Shown here piece by piece: positions 10,011 to 21,383 of a stretch of 64,000 nt of DNA. The DNA lies in assembly GCA_003254885.1 (NCBI GenBank), contig QANT01008595.1:1-64000 (forward strand), read 5' to 3'. The stretch is from Purshia tridentata. Its lineage: Eukaryota; Streptophyta; Magnoliopsida; Rosales; Rosaceae. Numbering within the stretch: the first letter of the stretch is position 1; each line of letters opens with the position of its first letter. Both the position numbers and the translations under genes were made by a program. The notes under the pieces are model-generated. The model made no database searches, was not told the DNA's origin, and saw nothing but the letters and a program-made list of their open reading frames with translations.

Positions 10011-12013
10011 AGAACAACAACAATAATTAGTAAGAGAAATGAAGAATCTTTGGCTTGTTTGTTTAGAAGGAAATCAGATTCGAAATGAGAGTCTTTGTAT
10101 GTATCCCATTCCATCAAAACATGGTATTTGGATAGTTTGGAAATTGAGGAAACATAATTGAGGAATTAATTGGAGTCAATCCCGTTGAACGTACAGGTGC
10201 ATGGAATCCGGAGGGGGGATTTAGTTTCCTAAACCATCATAACACATTGGATTTCTTTTGCTAATTGAAACATTATATTTGATTAAATAGAATTGTGCCA
10301 CTTCTGTTTCCTAATCCATCATAAGTTCATAACATGTTGAACTGACTCAAACCAGCTCTGTTGAACGGGTGCAATTTTTTCAATGAACTTTTGCATATTC
10401 GATGCTCGATGAAAAACATTTTCGTTTTATATTATATAAATGCTGTAATATTGTTATTTTGAGAGCCAAATAGGAAAGATAATATATTAAATCATGAAGG
10501 GTTATACAATAGAAACCACATCAAGAGTCCAACCACTCCGGACTCTCATCATGCCGGCTAGGAACAAGCAGCTAGCATTAAAACTTAATGTAAATATTAT
10601 TAACTATATATTGGTAGTGTACAAATTAATGTAGTTAATTTAAGGTAAATAGCAGCACTAAAGTAAGGAAGCTATAAGCGTTGAATTGAGTTAATTGAAT
10701 GCATGTAATTGATTATCAGAATATTTTATGGCCACATTGTTAACAAAATAATCAATTTTGTGCGCTAACTGCTGAGAGAGAGAGGAAGAGCGATGAAGAC
10801 AAGTTGGGGGTAGAGGACTACGTACACATGAATGGACTGAATACCTACCTCTAATTAATTAAGATTTCTCTAATCTTTTACATATATGGTTGTTACGTTG
10901 TATATTGATTGTATAATATATAAAGTTTGTGGACAAAAATATCTATCTTAAGAATTCGTGAACCAAATTCAGATAAGGGCCAAAGTTCATAGAACAACGT
11001 TACACTACCTTTTACAATGTGTTGAAGCTAGTGATCGACCACTTACTCGGACTTCTAATCGTCCGTGCTAATTGGTGAGCTATTACTTTTGATTATTAGT
11101 ATGATTTCTCTTATTTAGGTCATTATTATATTTCTCCCAGATATTAGCTAGTGCTACTTACGATTATAAATATTATTGGGTTGCAAGAAATGTATTATTT
11201 TGCGCCTTCATATATTCTAATTTGATATTATGAAGCCTCTTTTTGACCTTTACAATCACAAAATTATATAGTGCACATACAATGAACACAAGATATATAT
11301 AGTGGTTCACCACAATTTATGTGATCTTTTGGGTTTTCACAATGAATAAATATGTTACATTGTACAAATGAAGCATGAGAGCTCTAGAAAAAATGAGAGC
11401 TAGGTCTAAAAATGAGAGAGAGAAAGATAGGAGAGAGAAATTTATCTATGTAGGTAAGGGTCCTATATATTTATAGAGGATATATAAAGTTCTTTCTCTT
11501 ACAATTGACCGTGTAGAATTTTTATATAAATAAGGCCCAATACAATATAGAGACCCAAATACACACTAGATCTCAACAGTATGTGAGTGTTCGTTTCTTT
11601 GTCATGTGGTAGTTCTGTTCAATGTCAAATATTATATATCAAAACACACACATATATACCACGATTTTATTTACAATGATATATATATATAGCGCAATGT
11701 TGCAAGGTTAAAAAATTAAAAGAAGAAGAAAAATATGACGCTATAAAGAGTTGGACCAGAGAGACGAAAGTGAAATCATAATGCCAAACCAACAGAGCTC
11801 TACATAAATGTTATAGCTAATAAAAAAAATTAATTGAAACTAAACGTTACATGTACACCTCACCTCATATATGAGAGTGCAGAGGAATGCACGAAGTAGT
11901 GCTAAAAATGATCTCCTCTACTTAAGATAGAGTCAACTAATAGCTTTATAATTATTTGCCAGCTGCCAATGTCTAATTAATTAATAAATGAAGTTTAATG
12001 AAACAAAAATGAA
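10011..12013. other. Intergenic before GT47 copy C
   Basis: AT-rich. It includes an LTR-like segment (listed separately, 11283-11579), a short A/G-rich run at about 11390-11440, and TA-rich tracts near 11640-11690. No coding sequence was recognised. The region next to 10010 may hold the former promoter of the truncated GT47 copy. Confidence 0.4.
11283..11579. mobile_element. Possible solo LTR
   Basis: A segment bounded by TGAACACAAG and GATCTCAACA (TG...CA ends; on the minus strand it starts TGTTGAGATC) holds a GTGGTTCACCAC motif, a purine-rich stretch and a TATATATTTATA element, as plant LTRs do. The five bases on either side do not match, so the ends or the call may be wrong. No internal retrotransposon region adjoins it. 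Confidence 0.3.
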
Positions 12014-13513
12014 TTAATTAATTATTTTGTTGAGATGCTTGGCTAATGATAGAAGCGCAACGTCAACAGCGTCCCGAAAGCCAAAATGAGTCGCATTTGG
12101 GTGCGCGTAAGTCAAACTCGGGATCAAAGCTATAATCTTCTCACGCATTATCTCAACCTTGTCGGTCGTAATCTTCATGAGCTCCTCTTCTATTCTCTTA
12201 ATCGCATCGCTTTTCTGATCTATGTACACCGAGTACGTGCTTCTTTTCGCAGGCAAAAACCATGCATACTGAGTGTAAGCCGAGTGGGGCGAAAAGAAAA
12301 CCGGTATGCAACCCGCAAGCACCGAGTCAAACGTCGACCGCCGAGTGAACGAGTCACCGGGTGCTTGTAAGCAAAACACGGACTCCGTCATCACCTTCAT
12401 AACCTCACTCGGGTCCTGGCACTTTTTGCCACCCCCATCCTCCGACTTGCAATTTAAAAACATGCAACGAGTTGACTCACCGCATTGCCTTATGAACTCG
12501 TTTCGAATAGCCGCCTTCCTTCTGGGCGCACCAATGAAAGAAAACAAGTGGGGCCTCTCCAACTGCCTAATCTTGTTCTGCCACGTCACCATCTCCTGCC
12601 ACGTGGACGGGTGGAAATACGAAGGGTAGGGTATACCGTGCTGGTTCGGTTCTTTCCATGGATGTCTTTCGATGATGAGAACTGACATGTTTTTTGCTGC
12701 TGGTAGTTTTAGGAGGGAGCTGGCTCCGTAGTCACGCGCGTTTGGCTTCCGCATGAAATCGTATACGATCCTCCCCAGGACCATAAAGTGGTCCTTACCG
12801 TTGCGCCGCTGCCACCAAGGCTGGGCCTTAATAAAGTCAACCAATCTGATGTCGAGCTCGTCGCGAGCCGTGAGGTTACGTTCGCGGAACTTGCTAGAAG
12901 CGTGAAGGCCGCCGTAGTAGGGGACGTAGAAGAGGGTCGCGCGTGTGGGATCCCACGTGCGACAGGGATGGTTTTCTACGCGCGCGTGGAAGATCATCTC
13001 CGCCATGAACTGGTTGGTGGCGAACCAGCTGGCGGTGGCGGCGGAGGTGGAGGAGTCCATGTGGGAAAGTGGCTGGCCGAGTCCGGAATTGGCGACGTGA
13101 GGACACATGTCGGTGTGGATGTTTAGGTTGTGGCAGTGGTCGAGGAGTCCGAGGTTGAACTGCGCCGGCAAAGGGTATACGTAGACTGACTTGCCTTTGT
13201 CGCATGTGGGGACTGTGAATGGTGATTTCGTGGTGGTGGGAATGTCGTCGTTCTTGTTGTTGTTTGTGCCATTTTGGGTTTTGTTAACGAGATGGTCGTA
13301 TTCAGGATCATGTTGTTGTTGTTGTGGGATAACATTGTCGGTTAATGGGAACCAGAAGATGAGCCAAACAGCTGATAGAGTGAGAAAGAGGAAAGCAGCG
13401 AGGCTGATGAGGTGGGAAATTTTGAGGGTGAAGCGTAGTGTTTGGTCGTTGTTGTTACAGTAGTAGCAGCTCTCTCTCGCCGGAGTTGGAGGCCTTTGCT
13501 TTTCGAAATACAT
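12014..13513 (-). CDS. MUR3-like xyloglucan glycosyltransferase (GT47), array copy C
   Basis: An intronless gene for a 499-residue type II Golgi glycosyltransferase. The ATG at 13513 (MYFEKQRPPTPARES) aligns with the starts of A and B; the upstream in-frame extension would need a TTG start. The tail contains CYYCNNND, the membrane helix spans about residues 35-56 (ending IFWFPLT), and the stalk is Asn/Thr-rich. The catalytic domain has VLGRIVYDFMRKP, NMSVLIIERHPW, GIPYPSYFHPSTWQ, FIGAPRRKA, SVFCLQAPGDSFTRRSTFDS, LAGCIPVFF and a terminal block YAHPNATHFGFRDAVD. It is closer to A than to B in the GDSFTRR region. The expected reaction is sugar transfer to xyloglucan side chains; the donor and position are not determinable by eye. 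It is the most upstream member of the array, with an hAT element 400 bp beyond its start. Confidence 0.9.
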   Translation of the reverse strand: MYFEKQRPPTPARESCYYCNNNDQTLRFTLKISHLISLAAFLFLTLSAVWLIFWFPLTDNVIPQQQQHDPEYDHLVNKTQNGTNNNKNDDIPTTTKSPFTVPTCDKGKSVYVYPLPAQFNLGLLDHCHNLNIHTDMCPHVANSGLGQPLSHMDSSTSAATASWFATNQFMAEMIFHARVENHPCRTWDPTRATLFYVPYYGGLHASSKFRERNLTARDELDIRLVDFIKAQPWWQRRNGKDHFMVLGRIVYDFMRKPNARDYGASSLLKLPAAKNMSVLIIERHPWKEPNQHGIPYPSYFHPSTWQEMVTWQNKIRQLERPHLFSFIGAPRRKAAIRNEFIRQCGESTRCMFLNCKSEDGGGKKCQDPSEVMKVMTESVFCLQAPGDSFTRRSTFDSVLAGCIPVFFSPHSAYTQYAWFLPAKRSTYSVYIDQKSDAIKRIEEELMKITTDKVEIMREKIIALIPSLTYAHPNATHFGFRDAVDVALLSLAKHLNKIIN

Positions 13514-13919
13514 GAAGAACAGCCACAACAATAAGAGAAACAATGAAAGCTCAAATGGGGGATATTCAAATATTCAATCTTCGATCGTTTCGCAATAAGT
13601 ATTCATAAATTAATTGTTCTATGGTCACACGCTAGCAGACGACACACCTGGCCAGCAGACGACACATGTGTTTTGTTGCTTGAACGAAGAACGACAGACA
13701 GTCGTGGTTAGTGGTATAGTTTGAATTTTACAGACTAATATGTCATTACATTAATTTGAGTGTAATGTCGTATTACTATTATTGTTTGCTCTTTTACAAC
13801 ATAAAAGTATAATCAAATAATTAAAATAAGATATAATGAAACTTATCATTCCTTACTAATTTTAACTTCGCAATCTTTGCAATAATTGTCTCCAACTTGC
13901 CTGCCTGCTGCCGGCCACA

Positions 13920-14637
13920 CTTGAAATTAGGGGTGCAAAAATATATCGAAAATCTACTTACCAATCTGATCCGATCCGCAATTTGTGAATATTGTACCGA
14001 TCCAATCCGTACTTTTTTATTTGTGGATATCGATCCGATCCAATCCGCAATTTATGGATTGGATATGGATATCAATTTTGAAAACCACGGATATATCTGA
14101 TCCGATCTATATATATTAAATTTTGATATAGTTTTTATATGTTTGTGTATGTTTAATTCCTATTATAGAGTAAATCAAAGGCCCTATTATAGTCTATAAT
14201 ACCATATAGTTTATAAATTATCTATGTTATTATATAATTTTAAGTTTAGGGTATTTTAAATTAGTTTGACAATAAAATCTATTATAAAAATTATAAATAT
14301 ATAGAGTATATAGTTTATGATTACTAGAAAGTAGGAACTTGTTATGTTTGAGGCTCGTCTTAATTTCTAAATTTTATGTTGTGTAACTATTGAATTAATT
14401 TGAGGGATGATTTTTATGTTGTGTAATTGCTAAATAATTTTTATGTTATTATTTGGATATTATTCGTTATCCGATCCGATCTAATCCGATCCGATTTTGT
14501 GGATATCCGAACTTGTGGATATCCGAATTTGTGGATCGGATATGGATATGAAAATTGCTATACTGCAAATTGTGGATTGGATATGGATAATAGTTTGTGG
14601 ATCAGATAACCGATCCGTGTGCACCCCTACTTGAAAT
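13920..14637. mobile_element. Non-autonomous hAT element with 8-bp target-site duplication
   Basis: Perfect 10-bp terminal inverted repeats TAGGGGTGCA (13928-13937) and TGCACCCCTA (14620-14629) bound a 702-bp body. The body is flanked by identical 8-bp direct repeats CTTGAAAT (13920-13927 and 14630-14637). TAGGG-type termini plus an 8-bp duplication are diagnostic of the hAT superfamily. Both subterminal regions carry clusters of GATCCGATCC / GGATCGGATAT motifs in opposite orientation, as expected for transposase-binding repeats. There is no transposase frame, so mobility would need a partner element. The intact target duplication suggests a fairly recent insertion. Confidence 0.88.
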
Positions 14638-15252
14638 ATATATAAAATAGAGGGTTTCAGTCAAATAAAGAAATATTTTGAAGCATCTCATTGATTAAAA
14701 AAACCACCAAATTATTAAACATGAAATTCAAAAGTTTTTTTTTTTTAAATTTAAATCGTCATAATTTCTCACAATTATTCACTGGCACTAGAAGAAAAGT
14801 CAATGAAAGGCCACAGATCGAGTTTTAGAGACGTCCATTGGAGGGTCAACATTCATTGTTCAGTGCCTTTCCACTCTTGCGTAGTTGGTCAACTATGAAC
14901 GGCGTTATGAAATCATCTGGGGTCAAGATAAGATTCACTTACAATTCCATCTTACTCAAGTCTGAAACAAAAAGATGGGATTTGTAAAATTCTAATGGGA
15001 TTTATATATGAGAGTTTCAAATCTTGACCTACTTATTTCAAAAATTCACTAAAACTAATGGACTTTCATCTAACCCAAACTGATCAGAATTCTGGATTCA
15101 AGACGTAGAACCACCAACTCAAAATCTGGGACCTCGACCCAGGACCCAGACCTCGGACCGCAAACTCAAATTATAGATAAACAAAATTTCTAAAATAAGT
15201 CACATACTAAAATGATCAACAAATTTACTTTTATTCAAAATGTACGTAACTT
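14638..15252. other. Intergenic, nothing recognised
   Basis: AT-rich spacer with a T-run at about 14728-14740. There is an imperfect duplication of a GACCT(C/T)G-type phrase near 15130-15155. No gene, RNA or transposon end was seen. Confidence 0.4.
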
Positions 15253-15520
15253 ATATGACCAAAGGGTACTTTCTAAAACAAGTATATATAATAGTTGCTG
15301 CATATTTGGACCAGATGGAAAGCTGAAAGCTAGGCATAGGAAAGTAAGCACACATCAATTCGACAACATTAGACTGGAAAGGAAGGTAAAATTGGATACA
15401 ACTCTTGAAAGAATGATGGTGTTGCTTTGCAGATACATCTATTTGACATTGATATTCCAAGAGAAATCTCATTTAAGAAAACTGGCACCCTAACTGCTGG
15501 AGTTAAACATACCATTAGGG
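15253..15520 (+). pseudogene. Fragment of an omega-amidase/nitrilase-like gene (two partial exons)
   Basis: The first part encodes YNSCCIFGPDGKLKARHRK (15288-15342). It stops at a canonical donor GTAAGC (15343), and an acceptor TTGCAG ends at about 15432. The second part encodes IHLFDIDIPREISFKKTGTL then TAG. Joined in phase, these match the consecutive segments 'YNTCCVFG.DGKLKAKHRKIHLFDIDIP..I.F.ES.TLTAG' of the plant/animal Nit2-type omega-amidase, which deaminates alpha-ketoglutaramate and alpha-ketosuccinamate. Only about 45 codons survive. The catalytic Glu, the Cys nucleophile region and the rest of the gene are absent, and downstream sequence turns into repeat DNA with a duplicated ACATACCATTAGGGTT phrase. 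The retained intron shows that this is a DNA-level fragment and not a processed copy. Confidence 0.75.
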
Positions 15521-18500
15521 TTCTTGGCCAAAAAAAAAAAAACATACCATTAGGGTTGTGTGTGTCGGAGAGAGATTGGATCCTTGAAATTGCATGTCTT
15601 GTGAGCTTCCTTTTATAGTGGTCCAATTTATTTGTCTTTTAAGTTTTGTAGTTATGTATGTGACTTAGAATGATTTGCTTTTTAGAGTAGGTAGACAGTT
15701 GTAGATAAGCTACTTTAATGGTAGACATTTATAAATTAATAAATTGGGAATAAAATAGATTGAGCTGAGAATAGTTGAGTCATTTTTTGGGTTTGCAAGA
15801 TGTGCACCGAGATAATTTGGATTAATACTTGTTGCCCTCCTTTAACTTGATGTCAACTAGAAATAACACAGCAAGCTTTGTTTTGAATTCAATACATGCA
15901 TATATATTCACGTGGGCCATGACCCATTTTGGATGGGGTATAAACATGTTACATTCCCTACCAGGACTTGAAGTTAAATCTTGAAAATCCAAAATTAGTG
16001 GAGAAATAACAATTCGGAATGTAATTAGTGAAGTGGCTGTAGTGATGTTGTGATGTCTACGTACACCTTCTCACGATCGATGTTGTTTCTACCTACCTTC
16101 ATACAAGTCCCAACTAGGTATGTATAACTTTAACCTCTTCTTCCTGCTTTCATGGAAGCTAGCTAGCTAATGTACCTGCGTGCAAACATAGGCGCACAGA
16201 GATCGACATTGATTATTAAATGCAATACATCCTGATCTTTTCAAATATTATATTACATCAGTTTAATTAAAAACTAATTTTTTTTCTTTGAAATATCTGT
16301 TTGGGCCTAATTTTACCAATTTAAAAAATGGGTTTGAGTATGTGAAAAATGAGCCCAGCAATCTCGGCCCAAGAACGTCAATATCAGAGAAGGGCAATCA
16401 CTCAATGGACCCGACTCGCACCAAGCCCAATTCTGGAAGCTTCTCGAGCTGAAGCCCAAAAATCAAAACATAGATCAAAAGAGACGTGTTTCATCCAAGT
16501 AAGGAACCAAGAAGATAATAAATCTTGAGATTCTTATCCATTGAGGTTTATTAAAGGATCGTGACTCTCTTGGATCCCAAGGCATCATTCTTAGAATTTT
16601 ACCATGCATTTATCTGATTGTATTTACGATTTATAAGATTGTTCTCGAGAAAATCTCAGTATTTCTCTCAAAAATTTAAGTTTTAAACATATATATTAAT
16701 TTTTTCTGTTTTTATCAATTTTAATGCAAGTTTGTTCTTAGTTTAGGTTTACTTTATTGCTTTTAATCCTCGCATAATTGGGTTTAATTACAATCTTTAT
16801 TGCTTTCGTAAGAGTAAGGTAATTTAAATGCATTTACAATTCGCACTCATATTGTTAGAAATATAACCGAAAACCGTTTATGTTTAGAATTTACTTTTAC
16901 TATTAATTTTTATCTCTTAAATTTTGATTTTGCATTCATTACTCTCATTTTCACATTCACTCATCGCATTATCATCACACTCGACACCCACGCATGCTAC
17001 TCTAAGTCCTTGCAACCAAGGCATCGAACCTTTGTGACCGAGATCCCATTCCTTCTGCAGTTAACGATCGTTTGATCGGAAGTTAGATCTACGCGCCAAT
17101 ATATCTTTGTATACTCAGGCATCGAACCTTTGTGACCGAGATCCCATTCCTTTTGCAGTTAACGATCGTTTGATCGGAAGTTAGATCTACGCGCCAATAT
17201 ATCTTTGTGTACTCAACCTCTCGGCTGTATACTGGCACGTCATACGCAAATCAAAAGAATATAATTTCTTTGATCTGCGGTCTAGCTAACACGTGACCAT
17301 TGAGATTTTAGGCCAAATCATATCAGGTTTTCAAAACAAATTGATAAATTTTACCTATAATTTTCTAAAACGAACTGATGTTTAAATGTAGGCTTTTGAT
17401 GTGATAAATATATTAATTTCACATATAAGCAAGTTTATACATTAGTTCGTGGATGACATGCAATTGATATATAAGATAATTGATTTTTACATCTCAAATT
17501 CTTAAATAACTAACATATAAATCAGGTTTTAACATATGTTAATAAGTAAAAATATGTTTACATGAGTTTGAATATCAGTTATACATGAAATGCGATATAA
17601 ATAAATAAAATAATAAGAGGTTGATGGATGTCTTTAACACATCCAAAATGAGTCAAAAACTGATGTACGTCTAAAGATTTTTTGGATATCAGGTGGCCAA
17701 AAAATCAAATTTTTAATGATATAACAGATGAATTTGAAATCCATAGCTGTTATTGGATACTTTAGACATCAGTGTATCAAGGTTTTTGTACTAATGTTTC
17801 TTTTAAGATCAATTGAACTTGAAGATGAAGTCTATCTGGCCATTAGAAAATTGAGTTTCCCTCTATGGAGGAGGAGGCGGCTCATTATAATTTTGCTTTG
17901 GGATGAGATCGATGAGGTTATTATAATTTTTTATATATGGATGGAGGTGGCGGCTCCTTCATTGGAGTCTTACATCCAACCTGAGTTGTAATTTTATTAT
18001 ATATACAATAAAATACAAAAAGGAAAATGTCTGGCCTGGGTTGAATATTGATTAACAAAATGAAAAGTAACAAAGATTGAGTTAATTAATTAAACCAAGC
18101 TGGACAATTTGATAAGAACCGTAGCTATGATTTTCTTACGTGTGAACCATCATCTCTCACCAACTTGATCATGGCAATTAATTTTCCAATTATTTTAAAA
18201 TCAAAATTATAGAGAACTCAATAACTCAAATCGATGTCCTTTATGATAAACCTGTTATTATACATATAACCAAGTAATAAAGTGAGCATCCTAGTCATGA
18301 TATTCATGGCGATACAATCCTTAATTTGGTTAAAAGCCTTGTACAAATTGTAACGTCAAATATTCTTGCACTCGATCTATATATTAGATTTTAACAATTA
18401 AGGCTCTAGGTTATGGGCCTTAATCTATTATCAAGTTCTCAACTTGGACATATATTTAAAGATTAAATTTATCTTCAGTTCTGTGTGCCACAAACCATGG

Positions 18501-19730
18501 CCAGCTGAGTTTGCTAAACCTTGACACAATCTAAGGCAATCTTGTTGAAGTAATCAAAACCAATGATAAGAGACATGGGTGGAGATACGCGTTAGTGTAA
18601 TTTCAATTATGTACAATATGTTTGTATAAATGTTTGAATAAGTTCTTAGTTTTTTACTTATATTTAAACAATAATACTGTTCTTATCATATTTTTATACC
18701 ATATTTTTTATATCATCACTGTACAAAACATGGTTTTTCCTTATTTTTAAAAGCCGTTGGACTTGAATAAAAAGCTAAAGCTTGGAATTTCACATTGCAT
18801 GAATTTTATAAGGTTATGTGTTGGTGAGTTTGTTGGATTGAGAAAATATTTCTGTAGGTTCTTTTTTGTATTCAATCAATTCTTTTGCTCTCAAGTTTTG
18901 TAGTCAGGTATGTGGCTTTGAATGATTTACTTTTGGTGGACAACTGTTAATGAATGGCTTAATGAGATCGGTTGGTTGTGTATGAGATTTATGAGCCCAT
19001 TCTTATTTATTTTTGTTTTTTTCTCTTACTAATATCTTTTTCCAATAGACAAAAAGTAATAATGCATGCTCGTGTGAACCCTCAAGAGAAAACCTCATCA
19101 TGCAATTTTTAGTTGTCTTTGGTCATGCCCTCCAATTCTTGGGATATGTGTATATATATATTTATATATAAATCATGATTTTTTAATTTTTGGTGGGGGT
19201 CACAACATGTGGTTTGAATATTTAAAATTAATGTTTTTATTGAGAATATATAATGTAGGCTGTAGCTGCAATATTGTAACTATAGATGTAATAAAATTGA
19301 AGATGCGTTAACAACCGCTCATCGAAAAATTTGGTTTTGCGGCTGTCCTCCTAAGTAAGTATATGAGTAATTTTGGCATCGAAATTAAAGGACCCATTTA
19401 TTTAATAGCACTTTTGTTTGAAACATGTACAATTTTTTATTCAAAATTGAAGTGTTCTTTTGTAAATATATTTGGAAGTGTTTTCTCATAAAATACCTAT
19501 CATTTACGCTTTTCATGAAAGTTCTAAGAAAAAATCTTATAACTCAAAAAAAAAAAAAACACGGTTAGCTATTTTTATTAAGCACAAAAAATCATTTTTG
19601 ATTCTAATAGATACATTGTAGATCATAGAATTGCACATTAAAAAAGAAAAAAAAAATTGTGGTTCATAGATTCATAGTATTCATATGTAAAAAAGGTGAC
19701 TATCAATTTAATAAGCAATAATTCTACTAT
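15521..19730. other. Gene desert with retroelement debris
   Basis: No gene was recognised in 4.2 kb. Segments at about 15590-15700, 18860-18930 and (reversed) 28700-28850 share phrases around a TTTATAGTGGTCC / AAGTTTTGTAGT...GTATGTG core, which suggests dispersed pieces of one repeat family. About 16313-17330 has LTR-retrotransposon character: GGCCCAA-rich start, AAGCCCAAAAATC, TCTCGAGAAAATCTCAG and a 98-bp tandem duplication listed separately. The 88-residue plus-strand frame at 17728-17991 has no family features. Confidence 0.4.
17019..17214. repeat. 98-bp tandem duplication
   Basis: Two head-to-tail copies of a 98-bp unit (17019-17116 and 17117-17214) beginning AGGCATCGAACCTTTGTGAC and containing AACGATCGTTTGATCGGAAG. 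I count two differences, a C/T near the middle and an A/G near the end, so the duplication is recent relative to its decayed surroundings. Confidence 0.9.
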
Positions 19731-20209
19731 GGTAAAGTCATATTTTGATAGCTAAATGTCATTTTAGGTGTGTGAATAGTATTTTTTGAGTGTCAGTTTC
19801 ATTATGGTACTAATACTCATATTTGGGTATCATAATTTTAAATCTAATGAAATTATGTTTAATATTAATTAAGTATTGAAAAAAGTTATACCCTTGATTA
19901 TATTTTAAGAAGATCTTTAATTTAAGTTTAATATTGAATATATTTGAATATTTCATTTGTTTATCCAAATTAAAATTTCTATATTTTATTATCCAAAAAT
20001 GATAAATATAACATTATTTATTTATTTTGTGATGGGTACACACAAAAAACACATAAAGAAAATCAAATGCAAACAACTAAAGTTATTTAAGTATTCAAAC
20101 ATGTGGGCCCAAGTCATTTGGGTATCACTTTTTCTTACTCTTAAATTTGGGTTTCAATATGGCAATCAACCAAAAATGGCTATCACAGTCTGGTGCATAG
20201 TGGAGAAGT
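19731..20209. mobile_element. Possible MITE
   Basis: The left end (ACTATGGTAAAGTC...TTTTGATAGC) and the reverse complement of the right end (ACTATGCACCAGACTGTGATAGC) share an outer ACTATG and an inner TGATAGC block at similar spacing, with AT-rich DNA between and no gene. The target duplication is not clear and the terminal repeats are imperfect, so the boundaries are approximate. Confidence 0.3.
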
Positions 20210-20691
20210 TATGATCAAATGTTAGCCATTTTGGCTTTTGACTATTACAATTTCGATGCAAAGCAAATCATTTTGACCGTTAAATTAATGTTGCCTGCCT
20301 CTCTATCCACACCAGATTACTACAACATGTGATAAAGATGTGAAATGAGATCTTGCAGTGGAAGACCAACCCACACAGCGTTAACATTAATAATGTAACC
20401 CCACATGCAGGAGCACTAGTGTTTCGACTTCTAGGGTTGTTCTTGATAATCCAGCTGTTTAAGAATCTATAGGTCCTTATAATATATAACTCATCATATA
20501 ACTTCCACTCAATCTTTCATGATTCCCTAATCCCAATATGAAGCATAAAGCAAATTATAATATTACAATTCAGATCTTGCTTAGTGATAAACATATACTC
20601 TGTGATATATCCCCATTATTAATTCAAATTATAGATAATACAAGCTCTTTCAAAAAGCAATGCCACACCTTCCCACCAATATCCCATACAC

Positions 20692-20700
20692 TATATATAA
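20692..20700 (+). promoter_or_regulatory. TATA box of C2 gene 1
   Basis: TATATATAA lies 84 bases before the ATG. The equivalent element is kept in the duplicated gene at a nearly identical distance. Confidence 0.55.
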
Positions 20701-20783
20701 CCCACTACCCACACTAAAACTCTTCACCAAAGAATCCATTAACTTTCTCTATCTCTACTTTGTAACTCTCAAACACACAGACA

Positions 20784-21383
20784 ATGAGTCCATCACAGTT
20801 TTCTTCTCTTAGCTGTGAATTGAGAATCACACAAGCAAAAAACATTGAGTTCAAGAACACAGGAAACCTATTTGTTAGATACTATCTTTCTTCAGGCAAC
20901 AAGAAGATTAGGCTAAACACCAGAGAAATCTCAGCAAAGTCTAACCATGTTTGGAATGAGTCCATCTCCTTGGAGTGTTGTGGAACCCAGAGCTCCATGG
21001 ACAACAGCCTAAACCAAGAAAGCGTGGTTTTCGAGCTCCGGTGGAGGAACACTGTGCCGGTTCTTGGCAGAATTGGGGGGTCACAACTCTTGGGAAGGGC
21101 AGAGATTCCATGGAGAGAAGTCCTAGAGTCACCAAACATGGAGTTGGACAAGTGGATCCCGATGGTTTCAACAAGTAGAGGGCATGGTCTTGAAGGTGTG
21201 AAACCACCTAAACTAGAAGTAGGCATCAAGGTTCGGGTTCAAGCACTTGGGGAAGTGGAGAAGAGAAGGCAGAGACGAGTGAAAAGGTGGGATGAGTGTG
21301 GTTGTGAAGATGGGCATGGTCACGGTTGCACTTGTTCAGATTATGACCTTTTTGCACTAGCAGCTGCAGTGGAGGCTTTTTAA
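20784..21383 (+). CDS. C2-domain protein with Cys/His-rich C-terminal tail, copy 1
   Basis: An intronless gene for 199 residues. Residues about 8-150 form a plant C2 fold: the first strand is SLSCELRITQAKNIEF, the second strand LFVRYYLSS, then HVWNESISLEC, VVFELRW, LLGRAEIPWREVL and a late strand KLEVGIKVRVQ. The Asp pairs that bind calcium in classical C2 domains are not visible in the expected loops (first loop EFKNTGN; third-loop region RWRNTVPVLGRIGG), so membrane or protein binding is probably calcium-independent. A basic segment EKRRQRRVKR leads to a striking tail with four Cys and two His (CGCEDGHGHGCTCSD) and then DYDLFALAAAVEAF. The tail could bind a metal. No signal peptide or membrane helix is visible. 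Function is unknown; C2-only plant proteins often act in defence or membrane signalling. Confidence 0.85.
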   Translation: MSPSQFSSLSCELRITQAKNIEFKNTGNLFVRYYLSSGNKKIRLNTREISAKSNHVWNESISLECCGTQSSMDNSLNQESVVFELRWRNTVPVLGRIGGSQLLGRAEIPWREVLESPNMELDKWIPMVSTSRGHGLEGVKPPKLEVGIKVRVQALGEVEKRRQRRVKRWDECGCEDGHGHGCTCSDYDLFALAAAVEAF

